A DNA stretch of 64,000 bases from Cryptomeria japonica (lineage: Eukaryota; Streptophyta; Pinopsida; Cupressales; Cupressaceae): NCBI RefSeq assembly GCF_030272615.1, contig NC_081407.1, forward strand, positions 97,261,897 to 97,325,896, in the 5' to 3' direction. Numbering within the stretch: position 1 is the stretch's first letter; every line of letters begins with the position of its first letter. Shown piece by piece: positions 11,301-20,271 of this stretch. Made by a program: the position numbers and the translations under genes. Below the pieces are notes generated by a model, which did not search any database, was not told the origin of the DNA, and was given only the letters and a program-made list of their open reading frames with translations.

Positions 11301-13458
11301 TAAATTTTTACACTCTTTTGAAAACCCCAGTTCACTCCCCAAATTTAATATAAACCCTAGTAACATTATGGAACCCCTAAGTGTGGAAAACCCTAGTTTT
11401 ATTTTTGTGTTTTAAATTTTTCGTTGTGTATCTTGACTCTTATAATAGTTTAATTTAAATTAATTCTCTTTATTTTTAAATTCTAAAGTTGTTTTGATTT
11501 AATCAATATCATACACACACTTTGCAAGAATAGAAAACACACCTCCTCTATCAACAAAGTCATTTTTTATCAACCACAAAAAGCACACCATGTTTTTCAA
11601 CCCACGAAAACCAAGTCTTTGAAGTCTTTCTTCTATTCATTCCACATCACTGCTTTGAATATCCAGGGAATTTTTCTTATCTACTATAAGAGTCTATGTG
11701 GGCATTAATTTTTAATACTCGTATTGTCCTTTGTAATGTTGAATGTTGAATGTGAATAGAAGAGTCGAGGTTGAAAAACATGTGTATTGGAACATGCATA
11801 AACCAAGTTTTATGTTCATATGATGTCTTGTCCATCTTTCGTATGTTATTAGACATCATGAGATTTTTATTATATACTGATATGGTGTTCACGGACATTG
11901 ATTTTCAATAGTTAGGCTTCTTGTTAAGTTGAATATGAATAGAATGTTGCAGGTAGGATAACACACCATGTTTTGCAACCCACACAAACCAAGTTTTTAG
12001 TTTGTATGATGTGTAAGCATAGTTTCAAATCCCACCAGGAGAGATGGGATGAAGTTATTCTCGATATATTTTAGGCCAAACACACAAATAAGATTTGGCA
12101 GTTAATGAAAATGTGTTTCTTGTAGTTGCATTTTCTAGGAGGCTATGCATTCTCATTTTTGGACCTCCTATCTAAACTACCATCTGTTGTTGCTGCTACT
12201 AGAATCTTAAGTTCTATAGTGCGGTCTCATATTATTATTTTAAAAATTATTCTTATATTGCCTGCCTATCGTCTTCTCCTCTTTTTTCTCACTAAACAAA
12301 ATTAAATACATAACCAATAACATATGCGAGGTCTAATTGTTTAATGCTCATCACAACATGCATAACTTTTAGTCATTCTTCCTAGGATGCATCACATTTT
12401 TATGCTTTCCCCATTTCTTTTTATTACTGATTGACCTTTCTTTGTGCAGATGTAAACAATAATCTGTATGTTTGAAAAATGGTGGCGGTAATGGACATAT
12501 TTGGGTTTTGGAGGTCACCACATGGGTTTTGGTGTACTTGCCCCTCATCCTTCCATGTAACATTTTAAATGTGAAACAAAATGACATTGTATTCTTATAT
12601 GCTTTACTGTTTCGTTTGTCATCTACATGGTATGCCAATTCATATTGGATGTTCTTAAACTAATTCACGATAGAGGCTTACAGGTCGTATATCATTTTGT
12701 GTTTTACAATATGAAAAAGTTAGGTCCATGAATGATATGAGGTTCACTCAATTGCCTTTGAACACATTTATTGAAATGATTCACATGATTTGAGAAAATA
12801 TTTCCTCAGTTAAAAGAAGTTTGTGCACCCCTTAATTTTTTCCCCCTCTATGCAGTTAGCTATATGCCTACAATGTTGGATTCATGTAATACATAAACTT
12901 GAAGTTATTAGTCGTTGGGAAACCGCAATTTGACAACCCCATTAAATAATGTATCATTTAGTTTATGTTGTTGGCCACATTCTACCCACAATTTGTAGGA
13001 TCTCATTCATTTTAATGCTTTGTTTATTTCTGTGAAATATTAATTCAAACGGTTTCACAACATCTGTCATCTGGGGAAATTGGTCATAGGGCTAGGATCT
13101 TGAATTCATTGTATATGTATATTTAAGGTTTTTACTCCATGAAAAAATCAAGGTTGTCAACCCCCAAGAAACAATGTATTCTTCATAATACGTTGATGTG
13201 GGGTGGCTAATTTCTCCAGATTGTAAATGTCGCTGTGCACTATGTAGAATAGTAAGTGTTCTTCAACCTACATGCCTTCTACCCACAGTTTGTAGGATGT
13301 CATTCATTTCCATGCTTGCTTTATTTCTCTCAAACATTGATTTAACATTTTTTGTACAAATGACAACAATTTGTCTTATTTGATGTTGCTTTCACCAATG
13401 GAGCCATATACTTATGCAACATCTTCATAACACATCTAAACATTGATATTCTTATGTA
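8341..13458. other. Long non-coding stretch with local duplications
   Basis: About 5 kb with no open frame I can assign. It contains one clear tandem duplication (9905-10197) and diverged direct repeats near 11745-12015 (about 183 bases apart, sharing GTTGAATRTGAATAGAA and AACCAAGTTTT) and near 12920-13350 (about 297 bases apart, sharing ACCCACARTTTGTAGGAT). A slightly GC-richer patch at 10600-10720 has no recognisable product. Confidence 0.6.
9905..10197. repeat. Two-copy tandem duplication, 146-bp unit
   Basis: The block starting GCAACAATTTCATGGG at 9907 recurs at 10053 as GCAACAATGTCATGGG. It continues through AAAGCCAGACAAAGATGAGG to CTCCTAAATTAGT. The copies differ at only a handful of positions and abut directly, so the duplication is fairly recent. 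Confidence 0.9.
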
Positions 13459-13463
13459 AGGTT

Positions 13464-14297
13464 TGTTAGGAATCCCATAGATACTGAGAGGGGGGGGGGG
13501 GGGGGGTGAATCAGTATCTAACCGGTAATTAGAATTTCTCATCTTAAAACATGCAGAACTTATTATAACAGTGTACCGATATGCAAGAAATAATGTAATA
13601 AATAGAATTAAGAACATCCACATGAAAAGCACACCATAACACAAGGATTTAATGAGGAAACCCGGTGTGGGAAAAACCTCGATGGGATTTGTGACCCACA
13701 ATATTCACTCACTGGCCAATAAGAGAATATTACTTACAATAGGGGCCTGCACGTGCAGGAAGGCCAACTGCCTAGAGCTCACTGCTCAATGGGAAGTCTC
13801 ACTGACTTACAATGTGGATTATATAAATCCAATATCTTGTACTTCTTTACAATAGCATCTATAATGCCCGATTCAGTACCGGTTGCTTCTTTGCTTCTTA
13901 CATAAACCTTTTAAACTATATTTCGCATAATAGGCCTACCTAATATTTTTTCTTATCGCTTGCTTATCTCCTCTAAAATGTCTATAATGATCTCTTTTAT
14001 ATATAAGTCATTTTACAATTTGCCAAGTCAGCTTACAAAGTTTTTACAATAATAAACAAAATATAATATAACAAAATCCTGTTGGCCTTTGTGCCGGTAT
14101 ACTTCCTTTCTTTGTGCCGGTGCCAGTGTCCTAAGTGCCGGTGTAGAGTGTGATCTGCTGATGTCAGTGCACTAACTTGCCGGTGTAATGCCTTGCCAGT
14201 ATAATGCCTTGCCGGTGCCATAGGATTGCAAGGTTGCCATCAATGACAAAACCTTCAATCACCTACAATGTCTCATTGGAGTGTGCATATGCCAACA
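13464..14297 (-). repeat. 3' LTR of the pol-less element
   Basis: 834 bp. On the minus strand it starts TGTTGGCATATGCAC and ends GGATTCCTAACA. A run of 17 G (13490-13506) is the complement of a C-run just before the LTR end. Compared with its partner it has an extra TAATGCCTTGCCAGTA-type repeat unit near 14200. Confidence 0.95.
13995..14006 (-). promoter_or_regulatory. TATA box in 3' LTR
   Basis: Minus-strand TATATATAAAA about 290 bp into the LTR. The 5' LTR has the matching TATATAAAAG at 19862-19871, which would be the promoter used for genomic RNA. The call rests on sequence match and conservation only. Confidence 0.5.
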
Positions 14298-14310
14298 ATC
14301 TCCCCCTTTA
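14298..14310 (-). other. Polypurine tract next to 3' LTR
   Basis: The minus strand reads TAAAGGGGGAGAT immediately before the LTR. It is preceded by GTTGCCATCAATGC, nearly the same as the tract before the LTR at 55693. It primes plus-strand DNA synthesis. Further purine tracts (CAGGGGGAGC, complement at about 14393-14400, and AAAGGGGGAGTAG, complement at about 14439-14451) lie within 160 bp upstream. Confidence 0.9.
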
Positions 14311-14497
14311 GCATTGATGGCAACACTCATGAGAAATTTCAAAAGTGTATCAAAAATGTGAAGTCCAAAAATTTTACCAAAAATGTGTGTGCTCCCCCTG
14401 AGAATATGATTCCTATGATGTTGAATTTTCTCATCCCACTACTCCCCCTTTGGCATCAATGACAAATGTTGTCAAGATGTCAGTAGAGTTTGTAGTT

Positions 14498-15934
14498 TCA
14501 ACCTTGTAACTGGGTAGTTACAATTTGAAATAGATCTGCCAAAATCAAGTTTATACTCTCCATAAAATTTTTACTATCTCTTATTGTTGTCTCTGTTCTT
14601 TTAATTGTACCGGTGAGATGCTGCAAATGCTCTGCCGATGTTTTCTGTCCTTGTATTAGTGCCTCAGATGCTTCCTTCTGTAGTGATGCTAGAAAGTCCA
14701 ATCTTGGACTCAGTTTTAATCTTAGATTCTTTGCCTTATTCACTATTCTCTCTTTTTCTCTTTCCAATTTAAGTAAATCTTCCTCAAAATTTGTTATCTT
14801 TTTCTCAAAAACTGATAGTGTGTCAGGTGAGTTAACAAAATTATCTGCAAGTTTATTCATTTCAGCCTGTACCTTGCTCATCTTCTTATCTATATCTATA
14901 GTCAAAAAGTTTGTCTTACAGGTGTCTTTGTACAGAGTTTTGTACTCTTTTAATAAATTACATAGTTTCGGTAGAAGTGTGTCAAAATCTTCGGTACACT
15001 TCTTTATTTGCTCATCAAAGAATTTTTGCTTTTCAATTTCTACTTTATCCTTCAATGTCTCTTCCTTTATTTTCTCAATGTTTTCTGTGATATATTTACA
15101 CAATTTATCAAGTTGTCCTAAATAATCTTTATTGTCTATATTACAGTTTGGAGCAATTACCTTCAAAATTGGTATGGTGTCATCTATTGCCTTATAAGCT
15201 TGTGAGCTGTAGTCTGTTATCTTTTTAATTGAATCCAATAGTACCTCAGTCACATTAGTTGATTTGTAGCCTGATGATGAACCTACATTCTGAGTACTGC
15301 CAGTGGAAGTAACCAAGCCTGTATTGACCTCTGGTAGGTCTATTTGTGTCTGCATTTCCTTAAGCAATGGTTTTTCTACTTCTCTAGTTGCCGGTGGCAC
15401 TGTTTCCTTATGAACTTGTTCCTGTTTCTGTTGCTGTTCCTGTTCAGGAGCCTTTTGCTCTGCTTGTTTCTCTGTTTGTTGCATTGTCTGAGTCTCTACC
15501 TTTTGCTCTTTGTCATCTACCGGTTTCTCTTGTGTGTTATCAGTTTGCTCAGCTACCAGAGGCTCACTAGCCATGTCAGTCTTATCAACTGTATCTTTGT
15601 CTACTACAATGTTGATCTTTTGAATATCAAAATCCACAGTATATAAGCCTTCAGGATTAGGATTACCATCCTCTACATCCATACTTTCAGCTGTCGGTTG
15701 ATCTTTTGTTGCTGTTGTTTTTACTGGTGGAGTAATCAAAGGAGGTGGAGGTAAGCTATCTTTAACCTTGATATTGGGTGGTCCACCAATTTTACCTTTA
15801 CCCTTGTCTCTTTCTTTCTGATATAGCTTTATAGGTTTGTGACTCATGTATTCTTCTTGTTTTTCTTTTTCCACTAGGAAAATGTCCCATGCATTTTCTG
15901 TCTCCTCAGTCACCTTATTAACTCTTCCAACCAT
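14498..15934 (-). CDS. ORF B: coiled-coil, Q/E-rich unknown protein
   Basis: 478 codons, ATG at 15934 overlapping the ORF A stop by one base. The N-terminal part has AWDIFLVEKEKQEEY and a proline cluster (LPPPPLITPP). The middle is very rich in Gln, Glu and Lys (around EQEQQQKQEQ). The C-terminal half is a long predicted coiled coil ending LFQIVTTQLQG. There is no enzyme motif. The ORF B frame is also open for a short distance upstream of the ATG (FSTAHRHIAL), so A and B may once have been one frame of about 1,100 codons. Function unknown; a structural or particle-associated role is only a guess from composition. Confidence 0.78.
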   Translation of the reverse strand: MVGRVNKVTEETENAWDIFLVEKEKQEEYMSHKPIKLYQKERDKGKGKIGGPPNIKVKDSLPPPPLITPPVKTTATKDQPTAESMDVEDGNPNPEGLYTVDFDIQKINIVVDKDTVDKTDMASEPLVAEQTDNTQEKPVDDKEQKVETQTMQQTEKQAEQKAPEQEQQQKQEQVHKETVPPATREVEKPLLKEMQTQIDLPEVNTGLVTSTGSTQNVGSSSGYKSTNVTEVLLDSIKKITDYSSQAYKAIDDTIPILKVIAPNCNIDNKDYLGQLDKLCKYITENIEKIKEETLKDKVEIEKQKFFDEQIKKCTEDFDTLLPKLCNLLKEYKTLYKDTCKTNFLTIDIDKKMSKVQAEMNKLADNFVNSPDTLSVFEKKITNFEEDLLKLEREKERIVNKAKNLRLKLSPRLDFLASLQKEASEALIQGQKTSAEHLQHLTGTIKRTETTIRDSKNFMESINLILADLFQIVTTQLQG

Positions 15935-17790
15935 TAAAGCAATGTGCCGGTGTGCAGTAGAAAATACTGACTGTTGGCTTGAGCAATTAAGTCATCAATT
16001 TCTTTGGGTGAATTCACCGGATATACAACAAGTAGCTTTTCAATCTTTATTTTCTTGTCCAGTTCTATTACTGCTTGTCTCCTTGCTTCTAGTCTCTTAA
16101 ATAGTTCATCTGGAACTTCATTTACTACTTCCATCAAAAATTTCTTATACATATCCATATGCAATATATCACTATTTTCTACTTGTTCTTTTTCATCAAC
16201 TGTTAGAGTGTCATATATTTTCTCTATATTCTTCAATTTTCCTTCCTCTGTAATTTCATTTAACAGTATATCAAGAGGAGCCAAGTCCTTATTTGTCCCT
16301 TTCTTCTTCTTGGGTGTCAGTTTCTTCTTCTTTGGTGTAGCCTTTCTTACCGGAGATCTCACTGCTTGTTGTTTTTGTCTTGTCCTCCTAGGTGAGGGTG
16401 TGGTTGCCAGTGAGGGATCTCTTTTCCTTACAACTCTTTTGAAAGTTGCAGGCATGTCACTCTCTGAAGAAGTACCTACCGGTGATAGGTGAGTTTCAGG
16501 TTGTGGAGCTGCTAACTCATCCTCAGTTATACCGGTTTTCTTTAACACATCTTCTTTAATAGACGTTGCCTGTCTGGAACCTTTTCTTACAACTGCCTCA
16601 ACCTTTTTCACTCTTTTCTTAGATTGTATTTGGCTTTCAATAGTTTCTGCACTACCAAATACTTCTTCCTTAGGTTCTTTAGGGGCTTCCAGAAGTGCTT
16701 TAGCATATGTTTCAATTATATGATCATCTATTTCATAACCCATCTCTGTTACCCAAACTGTCCTAGCGATGACTACTTCCATCCAGATCTCATCCTTCTT
16801 GATTACAAAGCATATTTCATCCTTATATTTGTCAACAATCTTTTGTGATAATATGATTCTTTTCTTCATTTTGGCCTTTAGTGCTTGAAAGAAATCATGG
16901 ATATTGTTTTCCTTATCTTCTCCCATATTGTTGAATAGTTCTGTTAACTGTTTACCTACCGGTATATAATATCCAAGTTCTTTGTAGCCTATACCGGGAA
17001 CCTGTTTGGTTATATGTAGAATCAGACATACTAGCAGATTTCCAAACCTAAAAGTTCCTTTCTTGTCCTTCTTAATCTTGCCTAAGTTGTCAATTAATTC
17101 ATCCTTCAACCACTCACATATATCAATCTTTGCATTATCTATGACCATATCATAAGCACTCTTAATGCATAAACTTGAAACTGAATTAAGTCTATTTGCA
17201 TGAGTAGATTTATACCCTAATATCATGCTGATAAATCTCACATTAATGTCTGTTACATCATTTACTCTTAAGGATCTTTTGTTAGATGTTGCACCAGTTA
17301 GGTTTGTAACTAGGTCATTGGATACCTTCTTAGTTTTGTCTGGCCTTTTACCGGTGGTCGATAACCCTGTGACAGCTTTCACAGCTTCCTTAGTGATTTT
17401 GTGAATTGCATCTAACCAGAAAAATTCACCATGTACCCTGCTTAAGACTATCCTAATCACATCCTTGGGGAATTCAGGAATGCTAAGGATCTCTGTAAAT
17501 CCTAGGGTTTCAATGATCTTATGTTCATCTTTTACATTGCCGGATTCATCACATATGATAGTTTTAAACATGGTTTTTATCTCTTCATCTCCTAGTTCCT
17601 CAATGTTACAGTGAATGTAAATTCTGGGATCTTCAGCAAAAACAACTCCCTGAGGAATTTGAGAAAAAGCACCTAAGGTATCATCTTTCTTTGCTACCTT
17701 GGGAACTATTTGAAATACGGGCCTAGGTCTTTTTATAACTTCGACAACAGTAGGGTTTGCTATATATTCAATTGCAGAGGTGGATGCCAT
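15934..17790 (-). CDS. ORF A: large unknown protein of the LTR element
   Basis: The first true ATG is at 17790 (MASTSAIEYIANP) in a good context (ATCATGG). The frame extends upstream to 17931 but only from a TTG. About 618 residues with no stop. The N-terminal two thirds looks globular and helical, with blocks such as FPKDVIRIVLSRVHGEFFW, DINVRFISMILGYKST and VPGIGYKELGYYIPVG. A very basic Pro/Lys-rich stretch follows (PKKKKLTPKKKK, about 17 kb-strand positions 16440-16285), a possible nuclear or nucleic-acid-binding signal. The helical tail ends HTGTLL. No protease, integrase, RT, RNase H or zinc motif is present. It may correspond to the env-like or extra ORFs of Sirevirus-type elements; I cannot assign a family. 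The stop overlaps the start of ORF B as TAATG. Confidence 0.8.
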   Translation of the reverse strand: MASTSAIEYIANPTVVEVIKRPRPVFQIVPKVAKKDDTLGAFSQIPQGVVFAEDPRIYIHCNIEELGDEEIKTMFKTIICDESGNVKDEHKIIETLGFTEILSIPEFPKDVIRIVLSRVHGEFFWLDAIHKITKEAVKAVTGLSTTGKRPDKTKKVSNDLVTNLTGATSNKRSLRVNDVTDINVRFISMILGYKSTHANRLNSVSSLCIKSAYDMVIDNAKIDICEWLKDELIDNLGKIKKDKKGTFRFGNLLVCLILHITKQVPGIGYKELGYYIPVGKQLTELFNNMGEDKENNIHDFFQALKAKMKKRIILSQKIVDKYKDEICFVIKKDEIWMEVVIARTVWVTEMGYEIDDHIIETYAKALLEAPKEPKEEVFGSAETIESQIQSKKRVKKVEAVVRKGSRQATSIKEDVLKKTGITEDELAAPQPETHLSPVGTSSESDMPATFKRVVRKRDPSLATTPSPRRTRQKQQAVRSPVRKATPKKKKLTPKKKKGTNKDLAPLDILLNEITEEGKLKNIEKIYDTLTVDEKEQVENSDILHMDMYKKFLMEVVNEVPDELFKRLEARRQAVIELDKKIKIEKLLVVYPVNSPKEIDDLIAQANSQYFLLHTGTLL

Positions 17791-18094
17791 GATAAAATAC
17801 CTTTTACTACCTTTAGGATGGATGATTGCTTGAAGTGTTCTTGCCTCTTGCTCAAAATGCCTTAGCTCGGAATCTTCGCGCTCTTCGTAGGTTTGAAATC
17901 TCGGTGAAATGAAATGGAGCCAAAACCTCAAATTTTATAGTGTCTTTTCGCCATCTACCACATTAAATGCATGTCGGTTAAGTATTCACTTAACATTGTT
18001 TTCCAGTAACAAGTAATTTCCAACTTCTTATCTCTAATCGAGGGAATAATAGCACATGTGTCATTAGTTTGCCAAACCCTCAAGGAAACTTTCT

Positions 18095-19263
18095 TCAATT
18101 AGATGAAGAACTTCCTGCCGGTGGAGCACTGCTCTGTCCTGCTGGTGGAGCATCACTCTGTCCTGCCGATGAAGCATTGATTGGTTCTACCGGTGGAGGA
18201 GTATTCCCAATATTTAGATCAGCTTTTCTAATCCATTGTTTTGAGAATTCTTGCTTAACCTCTTCAACCTTTTCTTTACCTTTCAAGCTAGAACTTTTGT
18301 TGTCTGTTGGTGATCCTTTGCTTCTACAGAATTTTGCAATATGCCCAATCTTGTTACATGCATAACAAGTTACATTATTCTTTTGAATAACTTTCCCATA
18401 ACCTATGCCGGTTTGTGTTCTGTATTGATTAGATAAATATCCAAATCTTCCACAAACATAACATCTCACATTCATTCTGCAATTTTTCAGAGTTGTGACT
18501 AACTTTGTTGCATTTTGAACATTGACCGGTGGGTGTGTTGATATTCTGGTAATTTCCACATCTACATTCATTTGCTCTATGACCATACTTATTACAGTTA
18601 AAGCATTTTCCATTGAATTTATAAGCATTAGGTTGTCTTACCGGTTTGCTGTGATCCTGAGTATTTGTAGTACCGAAGCTTTCACCAACTTCAAAGCCAA
18701 TTCCAGAAGTGTCACCTTTAGGTTTTTGATTCTTCAGCAAGGTGCCAAGTTCCTCTGAACTTTTCTTGAATTTTTCTTTATGTTGATTTGTAGTTTCGAG
18801 TTCTCTTTCTAAGACCTCTTTCTGTCTCATCAGTTCATTTGAGTCATTCTGAGTGTGCATCAGGTCTGTCTTTAATATGTCATTTTCATAGCTAAGTCTT
18901 GTGTTCTCATTTGCTGCATCACTTAGTCTTCTGGTCAATTCTTCTTTATTCTTCTTCATTCTTCTTCCTATCCTCAATCTCTTTACAAAATCTCATAGTC
19001 ATATCCTGCACCTCATTCTTTGTTGTCATATTCTCTTGTTTCAGCTTGCTTATTTGATCATTAAGTGATTCCTTTTCATCATTCTCATTTTGCAACTTTT
19101 CACAAAGTTCTCTTCTCTTATTTCTTGCAACAGTAAGATTCTCTTGAAGTGCCTGAATGATATCCTGAGCTGCCCTTAAATCATCTTCTAGTTTGATATT
19201 TTTCAATTTTTCTGCATCATAGTTTGAAAGAGCTCCTTCAAGTTGCTTCATCAGATTTTCCAT
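18095..19263 (-). pseudogene. Gag-like protein: coiled coil plus zinc-knuckle array
   Basis: The first ATG after the primer site is at 19263 (MENLMKQLEG). The protein is strongly coiled-coil (heptads of L, I, K, E) through about 18750. It changes frame near 18950-18980 and again near 18430-18500. Knuckles in order are CFNCNKYGHRANEC (intact), CSKCNKVSH with the last Cys lost, CYVCGRFGYLSNQY with His and last Cys replaced by Tyr, and CYACNKIGHIAKFC (intact). The C-terminus has short PPAGQS-type repeats and stops near 18095. The usual copia gag core (DUF4219/UBN2 type) is absent. The protein would be expected to package RNA into particles. The two frameshifts make this copy defective unless frameshifting or splicing intervenes. 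Confidence 0.75.
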
Positions 19264-19320
19264 CTTTACCGGTGTCAAGATCTTCCTCAAGCTGTTAGGC
19301 TTCTAAAAATAGAGGACAAG

Positions 19321-19332
19321 GCTCTGATACCA
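19321..19332 (-). other. Primer binding site (Met-tRNA)
   Basis: The minus strand reads TGGTATCAGAGC two bases inside the 5' LTR. It is complementary to the 3' end of initiator Met-tRNA and is the usual primer site of plant LTR retrotransposons. It fixes the element's orientation. Confidence 0.92.
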
Positions 19333-19334
19333 AT

Positions 19335-20149
19335 TGTTAGGAATCCCATAGATACTGAGAGGGGGGGTGGGGGTGAAACAGTATCTAACTAGTAATTAGA
19401 ATTTCTTATCTTAAAACATGCATAACATATTATAACAGTGTACCGGTATGCAAGAAATAATGTAATAAACAAAATTAAGAACATCCACATGAAAAGCACA
19501 CCATAACACAAGGATTTAACGAGGAAACTCGGTGTGGGAAAAACCTCGGTGGGATTTGTGACCCACAATATTCACTCACTGGCCAATAAGAGAATATTAC
19601 TTACAATAGGGGCCTGCACATGTAGGAAGGCCAACTGCCTAGAGCTCACTGCTCAATGGGAAGTCTCACTGACTTACAATGTGGATTATATAAATCCAAT
19701 ATCTTGTATTGCTTTACAATAGCATCTATAATGCATGATTCAGTACTGGTTGCTGCTCTGCTTCTTACATAAACCTTTTAAACTATATTTCGCATAATAG
19801 GTTTGCCTAATATTTTTTCTTATTGCTTGCTTATCTCCTCTAAAATGTCTACAATGATCTCTTTTATATAAGAGTCATTTTACAATTTGCCAAGTCGGCT
19901 TACAAAGTTTTTACAATAATAAACAAAATATAATATAACAAAATCCTATCGGCCTCTATGCTGGTATACTTCCTTTCTTTGTGCTGGTGCCGGTGTCCTG
20001 AGTGTCGGTGTAGAGTGTGATCTGCTGATGCCGATGCACTAACTTGCCGGTGTAATGCCTTGCTGATGCCATAGGATTGCAAGGTTGCCATCAATGACAA
20101 AAACCTTCAATCACCTACAATGTCTCATTGGAGTGTGCATATGCCAACA
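19335..20149 (-). repeat. 5' LTR of the pol-less element
   Basis: 815 bp partner of the 13464-14297 LTR. Most differences between the two are transitions, many at CpG or CCGG sites. The G-run here is interrupted (seven G, T, five G). Confidence 0.95.
19862..19871 (-). promoter_or_regulatory. TATA box in 5' LTR
   Basis: Minus-strand TATATAAAAG, equivalent in position to the one in the 3' LTR and followed by AGATCATTG. It is the likely core promoter of the element. Confidence 0.5.
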
Positions 20150-20271
20150 AGGTTCACTATAGGTTTGGAGTGAAATATTTCAGTGATGGAGGATATGAGT
20201 ACATTTATGGTCTAAATAATACATTATTGAAATACCTCTTACTAGCTATTCCAATTTGTTAATGAATTATT

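Larger units (their letters stand above)
13459..20154 (-). mobile_element. Complete pol-less copia-like LTR element with two large unknown ORFs
   Basis: A fully bounded element, 13464-20149 (6,686 bp), flanked by perfect target duplications AGGTT at 13459-13463 and 20150-20154. LTRs begin and end TGTTGG...CTAACA on the minus strand. The Met-tRNA primer site lies inside the right LTR, so the element reads right to left: 5' LTR (19335-20149), primer site, gag-like reading frames with coiled coil and zinc knuckles (19263-18095), ORF A (17790-15934), ORF B (15934-14498), polypurine tracts, 3' LTR (13464-14297). No protease, integrase, RT or RNase H motif is present in any frame. The LTRs differ at roughly 43 substitutions by hand alignment, about 5%. 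Closest known concepts are TR-GAG elements (LTR elements with gag only) and Sireviruses (copia elements with extra ORFs). Confidence 0.93.

Noticed and set aside
13490-13506. G17 run as a quadruplex-forming regulatory site
   Set aside because: The partner LTR has a shorter interrupted run, so expansion by slippage of the C-rich box is the simpler reading.
14613-15125. Plus-strand open frame of 170 codons and others at 15344-15646 and 16004-16492
   Set aside because: They are Ser/Phe/Leu-rich mirror frames of the Lys/Glu-rich ORF A and ORF B on the opposite strand.
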